NCBI RefSeq assembly: GCF_900107375.1
Contig: NZ_FNPT01000035.1
Coordinates: 1 to 32,654, forward strand
Direction: 5' to 3'
Length of the DNA stretch: 32,654 nt
From: Lysobacter sp. yr284
GTDB lineage: Bacteria > Pseudomonadota > Gammaproteobacteria > Xanthomonadales > Xanthomonadaceae
In this document: piece after piece, positions 16,214 through 25,700 of the stretch
Numbering within the stretch: position 1 is the first letter of the stretch
Layout of the letters: each line of letters opens with the position of its first letter
Translations under genes and position numbers: made by a program
The notes under the pieces: generated by a model
Told to the model about the DNA's origin: nothing
Databases searched by the model: none
The model's input: only the letters and a program-made list of their open reading frames with translations

Positions 16214-17819
16214 GCCCGCCAAAGCCGCCAAGCCCGCGAACCCCGGTTCGCGCGGCGGCAGCGCCGGCCTGCTGGCTTCGCACAGCTGGCTGGGCCTGAT
16301 CGCTTCGTGGGTGTTGTTCCTGGTGTTCCTCACCGGGGCCATGACCATGTTCAAGCGCGAGGTCGACCTGTGGGAGAAGGCGCCGGCCTACCTGGGCAGC
16401 CAGAACCGCGCGCTGGTCGGCCTCGACGGCGTGCTCGCGGCGACCCACGTCCCGAGCGAAGTCGCCGATCCGCACATCGAGGTGCTGCTGCCCGGGCGCA
16501 TGAGCGCCTACTACCAGGTGTTCCTGTACGACGACGCCGGCGATTTCTACCGCGCCACCGCGTTCCATCCGGTCACCGGCGCGCAGCTGCCCGATCCGGA
16601 GGCCACCGGCCTGGGCGAGTTCTTCGAGGAGTTCCACAAGGAGCTGTACCTGCCCGGCGGCCATTACCTGGTCGGCGTGGCCTCGCTGCTGATGTTCCTC
16701 GGCCTGCTGACCGGGCTGGTGCTGCATTGGCCGAAACTGAGCCTGTCGGCGCTGTTTTCGCCGCGCTGGGGCAAGCCGCGCCTGCGCTGGCTCGACCTGC
16801 ACAACAGCCTGGGCGTGCTGGCGTTGCCGTTCCATCTGCTGATGGCCTTCACCGGCACGGTGTTCAGCCTAACCCTGGTGTTGAACCTGTTGCTGGTGTT
16901 CGGCCGCCTGCACGGCGACGACCAGCCGCTGCGCGAGTTGCTGTTCGCGCCGCCGCTGCCGCTGGAAATCGCGCATGCGCCGACGCCGTCGCTGAGCGTC
17001 GATGCGCTGATCCGCGAAGCTTCGCAACGCCTGGACATGGAGCCGGTGCGGGTCTCGCTGCTGCACTACGGCGACCGCAACGCCTGGCTGACCGTGCACG
17101 GCCACGGCCACGGATCGCTGGCCCAGGTGGGGCAGGCCAGCTATCGCCTGGACAACGGCGAACCGCTGCGCCTGCTGCCGCCGCGCGGGATCAACGCCCT
17201 GGCCCACGGCAACGAAGTCCTGCACCGCCTGCACTACGGCGATTTCGGCGGCATCGGCCTGCGCCTGCTGTACTTCCTGCTGGCGATCGCGACGTGCGTG
17301 CTGATCGCCACCGGCAATCTGCTGTGGCTGGAAAAACGCCTGAGCCAGCGCGCCCGTCCGCGCGGCTTGCGCTGGGTCGCGGGCCTGAGCGTCGGCGCCT
17401 GCGGCGGCGGCATGCTGGCGCTGGCGACGGTGCTGCTGGCGGCGCGGACGCTGCCGGTGGCCGTGCCTGCGCGCATGGACTGGGTGATCGGCGCGTTCGC
17501 CTTGCCGCTGTTGGCCGCGTGCGCGCTGGGCGTGTACAGCGCGCGGCCGCGCCGCGACCTGACCCTCATGTTGAGCATCGCCGGCGCGCTGTTCTTGCTG
17601 CTGCCGCTGCTGGACTGGGCGATGTTCGGCTCCGCTTTGCTGGCCGCGCTCGCGGCCGGCGACTGGTCCGCGGTCACGGTCCAACTGCTGTGCCTGAGCC
17701 TGGCCGCCGCCTGCATCGGCACCGTGCGCTGGCTGCGGCGCGACCCGATCCGCGCCGCTACGCTGGTTCGCTCAACGCCGGCCGCGCCAGAGTCCGCGCG
17801 AACGTCTCGGCCAGGCTAG
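16203..17819 (+). CDS. PepSY-associated membrane protein, candidate ferrisiderophore reductase
   Basis: 538 aa. There is an N-terminal helix (SWLGLIASWVLFLVFLTGAMTMF), a periplasmic PepSY-type region (about residues 55-150, DDAGDFYRATAFHPVTGAQLPDP), then helices at about 155-178 (HYLVGVASLLMFLGLLTGLVLHW), 205-240 and 350-380, with a cluster of further helices to the C-terminus. Histidines placed at helix ends (FHKELYLPGGHYL, LDLHNSLGVLALPFHLL, ALAHGNEVLHRLHYGD) could bind heme. The family includes FoxB, reported to reduce iron in ferrisiderophores at the inner membrane; a similar role fits this operon. The last 62 bases overlap the convergent thioesterase gene. Confidence 0.88.
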   Translation: MSAKPAKAAKPANPGSRGGSAGLLASHSWLGLIASWVLFLVFLTGAMTMFKREVDLWEKAPAYLGSQNRALVGLDGVLAATHVPSEVADPHIEVLLPGRMSAYYQVFLYDDAGDFYRATAFHPVTGAQLPDPEATGLGEFFEEFHKELYLPGGHYLVGVASLLMFLGLLTGLVLHWPKLSLSALFSPRWGKPRLRWLDLHNSLGVLALPFHLLMAFTGTVFSLTLVLNLLLVFGRLHGDDQPLRELLFAPPLPLEIAHAPTPSLSVDALIREASQRLDMEPVRVSLLHYGDRNAWLTVHGHGHGSLAQVGQASYRLDNGEPLRLLPPRGINALAHGNEVLHRLHYGDFGGIGLRLLYFLLAIATCVLIATGNLLWLEKRLSQRARPRGLRWVAGLSVGACGGGMLALATVLLAARTLPVAVPARMDWVIGAFALPLLAACALGVYSARPRRDLTLMLSIAGALFLLLPLLDWAMFGSALLAALAAGDWSAVTVQLLCLSLAAACIGTVRWLRRDPIRAATLVRSTPAAPESARTSRPG

Positions 17820-18492
17820 CCACATGCTCGCGCAGGAAGAAATGGCCGCCGCGCAGGCTCGACACGCGCGCGCCGGCGCGGCTGCAATCGCTCCAGCCGT
17901 GCAGCTTGTCGACCGCGATGTCGGGATCGCGGTCGCCGCCGATGGCGGTGATCGGCGCGCGCACCGCCGGCTCGCGAGGATCCCAGGCATAGGTCTCGCA
18001 GACTGCGAAATCCGCGCGCACGAACGGCAGCACGATCTGCATCAGGTCGCGGTCGCGCAGCACTTCCTGCGGCGTTCCGCCCATCGCCGCCAGCTTGGCG
18101 ATCAGGCCGTCGTCGTCGAGCAGGTGATAGCGCTCGGCGTGGCGCGGATAGCGCGGCGGCAGCGCGCCGGTGACGAACAGATGACGCGGCCCGCGCCGCC
18201 CGCGGCGTTCGAGCGCGCGCGCGAGTTCATACGCCAGCAACGCGCCCATGCTATGACCCCATAGCGAGAAATCATCAGCGAGTTGCCGGTCGAGTTCGTC
18301 GAGCAACCAGTCCACCAGCGCAGGCAAACGACTGAACGGGGCATCGGCGATGCGATGTCCGCGCCCCGGCAATTCCGGCGCGACCACTTCGAGTTGGCCT
18401 TGCAATGCCGCCTGCCACGGCGCGAACGCATGCCAGCTGCCGCCGGCGTAAGGCAAGCAAATCAAACGCGGCAAAGATTGCGTGACGCGCAT
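17758..18492 (-). CDS. Type II thioesterase of the NRPS pathway
   Basis: 244 aa alpha/beta hydrolase. The N-terminus PRLICLPYAGGSWHAFAPWQAAL and GRGHRI pattern is typical of type II thioesterases. The nucleophile elbow is GHSMGA (about residues 79-84), the acid is probably the aspartate in GGDRDPDI, and the histidine is in RGGHFFLREH. Such free-standing enzymes remove wrong or stalled acyl groups from carrier domains, and here would serve the two NRPS genes. It is transcribed divergently from the hydroxylase-NRPS operon from a shared Fur-box region, with GGAG upstream of the ATG. Its 3' end overlaps the PepSY gene. Confidence 0.92.
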   Translation of the reverse strand: MRVTQSLPRLICLPYAGGSWHAFAPWQAALQGQLEVVAPELPGRGHRIADAPFSRLPALVDWLLDELDRQLADDFSLWGHSMGALLAYELARALERRGRRGPRHLFVTGALPPRYPRHAERYHLLDDDGLIAKLAAMGGTPQEVLRDRDLMQIVLPFVRADFAVCETYAWDPREPAVRAPITAIGGDRDPDIAVDKLHGWSDCSRAGARVSSLRGGHFFLREHVASLAETFARTLARPALSEPA

Positions 18493-18510
18493 CAGCTGAA
18501 CTCCATAAAT

Positions 18511-18529
18511 TCAAATGACAATCATTTGC
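18511..18529. promoter_or_regulatory. Fur box in the divergent thioesterase/NRPS promoter
   Basis: Matches 13 of 19 positions of the classical Fur box by eye, and contains a perfect 7-3-7 palindrome CAAATGA-CAA-TCATTTG (18512-18528; the palindrome centre is offset from the 19-base frame). It sits between the divergent genes and overlaps the rightward -35, so Fur-Fe should repress both directions when iron is plentiful. Confidence 0.75.
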
Positions 18530-18543
18530 ATTGATCCTATTCT
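18515..18543 (+). promoter_or_regulatory. Promoter of the hydroxylase-NRPS operon
   Basis: ATGACA (18515-18520, 5 of 6), 17-base spacer, TATTCT (18538-18543, 4 of 6). The -35 is inside the Fur box. The predicted start near 18550 leaves about 24 bases to the hydroxylase ATG. A matching leftward promoter for the thioesterase must also lie here, but its -10 is not clear. Confidence 0.5.
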
Positions 18544-18573
18544 ATCGCCCGCTTTGGCATATGGATCGCTGAC

Positions 18574-19635
18574 ATGGTTGATTTTGCTCCGCTGGACGAT
18601 TCGGCTCTGGCCGCCGCGACCGCAGACCTGAGCTCGCTGCGCGTGCGCGCGTTCGACCCTGCCCGCGGCGGATTCCCGCTGCTGGTGGAACCGGCCATCG
18701 CCGGCGCCGCGATCGGCGACAGCGCGCACGACATCGCGCAACTGAACTCGCGCCTGCTGTACCGCCACGCCGGCCTGCTGTTCCGCGGTTTCGGCGTGGC
18801 CGGGCTGGAATCGTTCGACGCCTTCGTGCGCGGCTTCGGCTTCGATCCGATCAGCTACGAATTCGGTTCCAGCCAGCGCTCCAAGCTGACCAAGGGCGTG
18901 TACACCTCGACCGAATTCCCCAAGAACCGCTCGATTCCGCTGCACAACGAACAGGCCTACACCACCGCCTGGCCGATGAAGATCTGGCTGCACTGCGTGG
19001 TCGCCAGCCCGGTCGGCGGCGAGACCCCGATCGCCGACAGCCGCCGCATCTACCAGCGCATGGAACCGGCGATCCGCGAGCGCTTCGAGCGCAAGCGCCT
19101 GCTGTACGTGCGCAACTACGGCACCGGCATGGACCTGTCGTGGCAGCAGACCTTCGGCACCGAGTCGCGCGAGGAGGTCGATGCGTTCTGCCGCGACAAC
19201 GGCATCGCCACCCACTGGATCGGCGACAAGCAACTGCGCACCGAGCAACTCGTGCAGGGCACCGCCTGGCATCCGGTCAGCCGCGTCCCGCTGTGGTTCA
19301 ACCAGGCCCACCTGTTCCATGCCTCCAGCCAGGGCGCGGACGTGATGGCGATGCTGCTCGACATCCTGGGCGATGCGCGCAACCTGCCGCGCCATGTGTT
19401 CTACGGCGACGGCAGCGAGCTGGAAGACAGCGTGCTCGAATCCATCCGCGGCGTGCTGGCCGAGGAAGCGGTCAAGTTCCCCTGGCAGCCGGGCGACATC
19501 GTGATGCTCGACAACATGCTCGCCGCGCACGGCCGCGAACCGTTCGACGGCGAGCGCAAGGTCGTGGTGTCGATGGCCGAACCGTTCTCGCTGCAGGAAC
19601 TGGAACGGCGCGAACGCGAGCCGCTGGCGGGCTGA
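18574..19635 (+). CDS. SyrP-type Fe(II)/2-oxoglutarate-dependent hydroxylase, predicted aspartyl beta-hydroxylase
   Basis: 353 aa TauD/TfdA-fold enzyme. The iron-binding facial triad can be read as His-x-Glu in IPLHNEQAY (about residues 125-131) and the distal histidine in DNMLAAHGREPF, with the following arginine (GERKVVV) placed to bind 2-oxoglutarate. The HNEQ form and length match SyrP-like enzymes that hydroxylate amino acids while tethered to an NRPS carrier domain. The NRPS immediately downstream (start 70 bases after this stop) has a first A domain whose residues read as aspartate, so beta-hydroxyaspartate, a common iron-chelating unit, is the predicted product. Substrate and stereochemistry are inferred, not seen. 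Confidence 0.88.
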   Translation: MVDFAPLDDSALAAATADLSSLRVRAFDPARGGFPLLVEPAIAGAAIGDSAHDIAQLNSRLLYRHAGLLFRGFGVAGLESFDAFVRGFGFDPISYEFGSSQRSKLTKGVYTSTEFPKNRSIPLHNEQAYTTAWPMKIWLHCVVASPVGGETPIADSRRIYQRMEPAIRERFERKRLLYVRNYGTGMDLSWQQTFGTESREEVDAFCRDNGIATHWIGDKQLRTEQLVQGTAWHPVSRVPLWFNQAHLFHASSQGADVMAMLLDILGDARNLPRHVFYGDGSELEDSVLESIRGVLAEEAVKFPWQPGDIVMLDNMLAAHGREPFDGERKVVVSMAEPFSLQELERREREPLAG

Positions 19636-19692
19636 CCGCGCCGCGAGGCCCTGGATCGGCCCGGCGATGCGTTCGCGGGCCGCGATGCACCG

Positions 19693-19697
19693 AAGGA
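19693..19697 (+). promoter_or_regulatory. Ribosome binding site deciding the NRPS1 start
   Basis: AAGGA, eight bases before the ATG at 19706. Two other in-frame ATGs at 19667 and 19685 have no such site and would add a basic, family-atypical stretch, so 19706 is preferred. Confidence 0.65.
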
Positions 19698-19705
19698 AAC
19701 ACACG

Positions 19706-22700
19706 ATGGCGTCCTCGATTCTCGCAAGCTATTGGCGCAAGGGCGGCACGCTCGAGCGCGGCCCCGACGGCTGGACGATACCGGCGCGCGACGAGGGAGC
19801 GCTCGAAGCCGCCGAGCGGCAGGCGCTGGACGAGCGCCGCGACGAGATCGACGCGATCCTTGCGGCGCAGCCGGATTACTTCGACTGGCGCCCGCTGCAG
19901 GCCAACCCGCGCGCATTGTGGTTCCTGCACCGGCTCGCGCCGCACAGCGCGGCCTACCATTGCACCGCCGTGCTCGGCATGGACGGCCGGATCGAGGACG
20001 CGCAGCTCGCCGCAGCGTTCGAGCGCCTGTGCGCCCGCCATCCGATGCTGCGCGCGCAGTTCGGCGAACGCGACGGCGAACCGTGCTATCGCATCCTCGA
20101 CCGGCACCGCAACGAATGCCGCGCGCTCGCCGCCGCGGACGACTTGGCGCAGGCCAAACGCACGCTGTTGGCCGAGGCCGACCGGCCGTTCGCGCTGGAA
20201 GACGCCGCGGTCATGCGCCTGGCCAGCGTGCGCGCGGGCGCGCGCGCGATCGTCTCGCTGGTGCTGCATCACATCGTCGCCGATTTCTATTCCTGCGAAA
20301 TCCTCGCGCGCGAACTGGTCGCGGAACTGGTCGCGGAACTGGGCGGCGACGAAGCCGGCGCCGCGGCCGCGTCCTACGAGCAATGGAGCCGCGAGAACGC
20401 CGAATACCTCGACAGCGACCGTGGCCGCGAGGCGGCGCAGTACTGGCAGGCGCTGCTGCGCGACGCCCCGGCCGGCCTGGACCTGCCGACCGATTTCGCC
20501 CGCCCGCCGCAGCGGCAGTGGAGCGGCGAGCGGATCGAGCGCGACCTGACACCGCACTTGAGCGCGCAGGTGCGCGCGACCGCGACCGCGCTCGGGGTCA
20601 CGCCTTACATCGTGCTGCTGGCCGCTTACCAGCTGTGGCTGTGGCGGCTGGGCGGGCAGGCCGATTTCGTGATCGGTACGCCGACGCTCGGACGCCACGC
20701 AGCGCGGCATCGGCATCTGGTCGGCTACCTGGCCAATCCGGTGCCGGTGCGCGCGCGGATCGATCCGCAACAGCGCTTCGCCGATCTGGCCGCGGCGCTG
20801 AAGGCGCAGATGGACGCGTCGCTGCGCCGCCAGCGCTATCCGCTGACCCGCCTGCTCGACGAGCTGGCCTTGCCGCGGCGCTCCGACCGCGCGCCGCTGT
20901 TCCAACATTTCTTCACCTACTCGCAGGCGCGCCTGGGCTGGGGCGATGCGGTGGCGCTGGAAACGCTGCACATGGGCATGCGCGGCGCCGCCCACGAACT
21001 GATCCTGACCGTGTTCGAGAACGGCCCGGACCTGTGCTGCCAAGTCGGCTACAGCGATGCGCTGTACAGCGCGCAGACCGTGTCGGGCTGGCTCGACGGC
21101 TATGTCGAACTGCTCGCGCGGATCGTCGCCGACCCCGCGCTTACGCTCGACGCGCTGGACTGGGCCGAACACGGCCAGGCCGGCGAACGCGGCGAAACCA
21201 TCGAGCCGGGCGCGCGCCATGCGATCGAACGGATCGAAGCCGCGCCGGCCGCATGCATCGCCCTGCACGAAGGCGAGCGCACGCTCGACTACGCCGCGCT
21301 GCGCGCCCGCGCGCGCGTACTGGCCTGCGGCCTGCAGGCGCGCGGCGGCGACGTCGTCGCGTTTTCGTTGCCGCGCGGCGAGGCCCAGATCGTCGCCATG
21401 CTGGCGGCGTGGTACGCCGGACAGGCGTGGCTCGCGCTGGACCCGCGCCTGCCCGACGAGCGCCTGGCCTACATGGTCGAAGACAGCGGCGCGCGCGTGG
21501 TCCTGGGCGATGGCCCGCGGCCGCCGTGGCTGCCCGCGGCGGCGGACTGGTGCGCCTCCGATGCGCTGGCCGGCGAGGGCTTGCGCGACCTCGCGCGCGA
21601 GCCGGACGACGTCGCCTATCTGATCTACACCTCCGGTTCGACCGGACAGCCCAAGGGCGTGGCGGTCAGCCACGCCAACCTGTGCGGCTACGTCGAAGGC
21701 GTGCTGGCGCGACTGCAGCAGGACCAGCCGTTGGCGCAGGATGCGGTGTTCTCGACCCTGGCCACGGCCTCGGCCGACCTCGGCCATACCGCCTTGTTCG
21801 GCGCCTTGCTCAGCGGTCGCGGGCTGCGCCTGATCGACGATGCGCTGGCGCGCGATCCGCACGCGCTGGCCGAACACCTGCAGCGCCACCGCGTCGATGT
21901 GCTGAAGATCGTGCCTTCGCACCTGCAGGCATTGCTCGCCGCCGAACAACCGCAGCGCTTGCTGCCGCAGCAGGCGTTGATGTTCGGCGGCGAAGCCTTG
22001 CCCTGGCCGCTGGTCGAGCAGGTACGCGCACTGGCGCCGCACTGCCGGGTGTTCAATCACTACGGCCCGACCGAGACCACGGTCGGCGCGACCTGCATCG
22101 ACACCGCGCGGGCGCCGCGCGGCACCGCCTCGGTCGCGATCGGCGCGCCGCTGCCCAACTACCGCGCGTATGTGCTGGATGCGCAGGGCCGCGCGGTCGC
22201 ACAAGGCGCGATCGGCGAGCTGTACATCGGCGGCGTCGGCGTGGCGCGCGGCTATTGGCGCCGCGAGGCGCTGAGCGCGGAACGCTTTCTGCCCGATCCG
22301 CTGGACCCCGCGCAACGCGTCTACCGCACCGGCGACCGCGTGCAGCGGTTGCCGGCCGGCGAGTTGGTGTTCCATGGCCGCGCCGACGATCAAGTCAAGA
22401 TTCGCGGCTACCGGGTCGAGCCGGGCGAGGTAGAACAACGCCTGCGCGCCGTGCCCGGGGTCGACCAAGCGGTGGTGCTGGCCGCGCCCGACGCCAACGG
22501 CGCGAACGCGCTGGCGGCGTTCTACCGCGGCGACCACGCCGACCCGCTGGCGCCGCTGCGCGCGGCCTTGCCCGATTACATGGTGCCGGCGCGCTGCCTG
22601 CGGGTGGAGGCGGTGCCGGTGACCGCGAACGGCAAGGTCGACCGCGCCGCGTTGCTGGCACTGCTCGACGCCGCGCAGCCCGCCGCCGCAACCCAAGACG

Positions 22701-25700
22701 CGCCGCTGGAGCCGTTCGAAGCGCAGCTGGCGGCGCTGTGGCAGCCGCTGTTCCCGCAGGCCCCGATCGGGCCGCAGTCGTCGTTCTTCGGCCTCGGCGG
22801 CGATTCGATCCTGGCCCTGCGGCTGGTGGCGAGCGCGCGCAAGAACGGCATCGAACTGACCCCGGCGCTGCTGCTGGAAACCGCCAGCCTGCGCGAACTG
22901 GCGCAGCGGCTGCGGCCGCCGTCGCCGACCGAGCTGTCGCTGCGCCGCGCCTGCGCGCAGGCGCTGGGTCGCGACGGGCTCGACCGCGATGCCGACTTCT
23001 TCGAACTCGGCGGCGACTCGATCGCCGCGCTGAAGCTGGTCGCGCGCGCGCGCCAGGCCGGGCTGGCGCTGACCCCGGCCGAGTTGCTGGAACATCGGCC
23101 GCTGTCGGCGCTGGCCGCGCACCTGGACCGCGCCGCCGGCGCGACCGACGCGATCGCGACCGCGCAGGCCGAACCGGCGCCGGCCGCGGCGCTGGCGCCG
23201 TTCGGCTTGCTCGACCCCGCCGAAGGCGCGCGCCTGCGCGCCGCGCACGCCGACGCTATCGACGCCTATCCCTTGTCGCCGCTGCAGGAAGGGCTGCTGT
23301 TCGCGGCCCTGGCCGCGCCCGATTCCGGGCAATACCTCAACCAACAGGTGCTGAGCCTGACCGGTGCGCTGGATCGCCCGCGCCTGGCCGCAGCCTGGGC
23401 GGCGCTGCAGCAACGCCACGAAAGCCTGCGCGTGGGCTTCGACTGGGACCACGCCGGCCGGCCGGTGCAGTGGTTGCCGGTGCAGGCCGGCCCGAGCCTG
23501 CGCGAACACGATTGGTCCGGCCGCGACAGCGCCCAGGTCCAGGCCGAACTGTGGGCCTTGTGCGAACGCGAGCGCGACGGCGCGTTCGCGCTGGAACAGC
23601 CGGGGCTGCTGCGCCTGCACCTGGTCTGCGCCGGGCCGTCGCAGGCCTGGCTGGTGCTGACCGTGCACCACCTGGTGATCGACCGCTGGAGCGCGGCGGT
23701 GCTGCTGCAGGAACTGTTCGCGCTGTACGCCGGCGAGGCCTTGCCGCCGGCGCCGCGCTACCGCGACTACATCGGTTGGCTGCGCGCGCAGCCGGTGCAC
23801 GGCGAGGAAGCGTTCTGGCGCGCGCAACTGGCCGACTACGAAGGCGGCGAAGAACTGCCGGCGCCGACCGCGCCTGGCGAGGGCCGCTACGTCACCGAAG
23901 CGCGGCTGCTGCGCGGCGAGATCGCCGCGTTGCGCGAATGCGCCGCGCGCCTGCAGGTGCCGCTGACCAGCGTGCTGCAAGCGGCCTGGGCGCTGCTGCT
24001 GAGCCGCTACACCAACAGCGCCGATGTCTGCTTCGGCCTGACCGTCAGCGGCCGCCCGCCGGCGCTGGCGCAGGCCGAACGCATGACCGGCTTGTTCATC
24101 AACACCCTGCCGATGCGGCTGCGGCTGGACGCGGGGCTGGTATTCGGCGAGCTGTGCCGCAAGGCGCGCGACCTCAGCTTCGCGGTGCAGGCGCACGACC
24201 GCCTGCCGCTGGCGCGCATCGCCGAGCTGGCCGGCGTCCCCAACGGCGCGGCGCTGCTGCACAGCCTGCTGGTGATCGAGAACATTCCGCTCGACACCGC
24301 CGCGCAACTGCCCGGCGGCCTGGGCTACGAGTTCGTGCACGCCGCCAGCGCGACCAACTTGCCGCTGCTGGTGCAGCTGACGCCGGAAGACGACAGCCTG
24401 CACCTGTTGCTGCAGAGCCAGCGCAGCCAGTTGCCGGACGATTTCGTCGAGCGCGTGCTCGCCGACTGGCTGCGCCTGCTGCGCGGCGTCGCCGGCCTGG
24501 CCGACACGCCGGTCGGCCAGATCGGCCTGCTCGCGCCCGCGGATTGGGCGGCGTGGCGCGCGCGCGGGCAGGGGCCGGCGCTGCCGTTCGTGCCCGAACG
24601 CATGCCCGATTCGCTGGCCGACTGCATCGAGCGCAGCGCGGCGCGGCACCCGGCCGAACCGGCCCTGGTCGGCGCCGGCCGCTGCCTGAGCTACGACGAA
24701 CTCAACCGCCGCGCCAATCGCCTGGCCCACCATCTGCGCGCGCTCGGCCTGGCAGCGGGCGAGCGGGTGGCGCTGGTGGCCGACCGCAGCGTCGCGATCA
24801 CCGTGGCGATGCTAGCCGTGCTCAAGGCCGGCGGCGCCTACGTGCCGATCGATCCGGAGCATCCGCACGAGCGCATCGCCTTCATCCTCGCCGATGCCGG
24901 CTGCCGCTTCGCGCTGGCGCGCGGCGCGGGACTGGCCTGCGTGAGCGACGGCGGCGCGCGCGTGCTCGATCTCGACAGCCAGGCCTTGCTCGGCGAACTC
25001 GCCGCGCAGCCCGAGCGCAACCCGGCGCGCAACCACGACGCGGCCTCGCCGGCGTACGTGATCTACACCTCCGGTTCCAGCGGCCAGCCCAAGGGCGTGC
25101 TGGTGCCGCACCGCGGCCCGCTGCGCCTGATGCAGGCGGTGCAGGCGATGCTGCCGGCCGGGCCCGGCGACCGCGTGCTGCAGTTCACCGGCCTGCACTT
25201 CGACATGTCGGTGTTGGAGTGGCTGTGCGCGTGGACCCAGGGCGCCTGCCTGCACTTGATCGAGCGCGATCTGACCCGCTCCGGCGACGGCCTGCTGGCG
25301 CTGCTGGCCGAGCAGGCGATCACCCACGTGGTGGCGCAGCCGGCGGTGTTCGCGCCGCTGCCGCCGCCGTCGTTGCCGGCGCTGCGCTACCTGCTGCTCG
25401 GCGGCGATGTGTGCCCGACCGAGCTGGCCGAGCGCTGGGGCCGCGGCCGCGTCCTGCTCAACGGCTACGGCCCGACCGAGGCCTCGGTGATCGTCACCGC
25501 CGACCGCTACGAACCCGGCCGCGCGATCGCGCTGGGCCATCCCTTGCCGCACGCGCAGTGCTACGTGCTGGACTGGTCGGGGCAGCCGTGCCCGCCCGAG
25601 TCGGTCGGCGAACTGCACCTGGCCGGCGATTACCTCGCCCACGGTTACCTGGGTTTGCCGGACAAGACCGCGGCCGCGTTCCGCACGCCCGAGCGCGGGC

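Noticed and set aside
19472-24733. A 1753-codon open frame on the minus strand opposite NRPS1
   Set aside because: It mirrors the GC-rich codon pattern of NRPS1, is dominated by Arg/Gln/Ala/Gly without any domain motif, and covers the opposite strand of an unmistakable multidomain gene.
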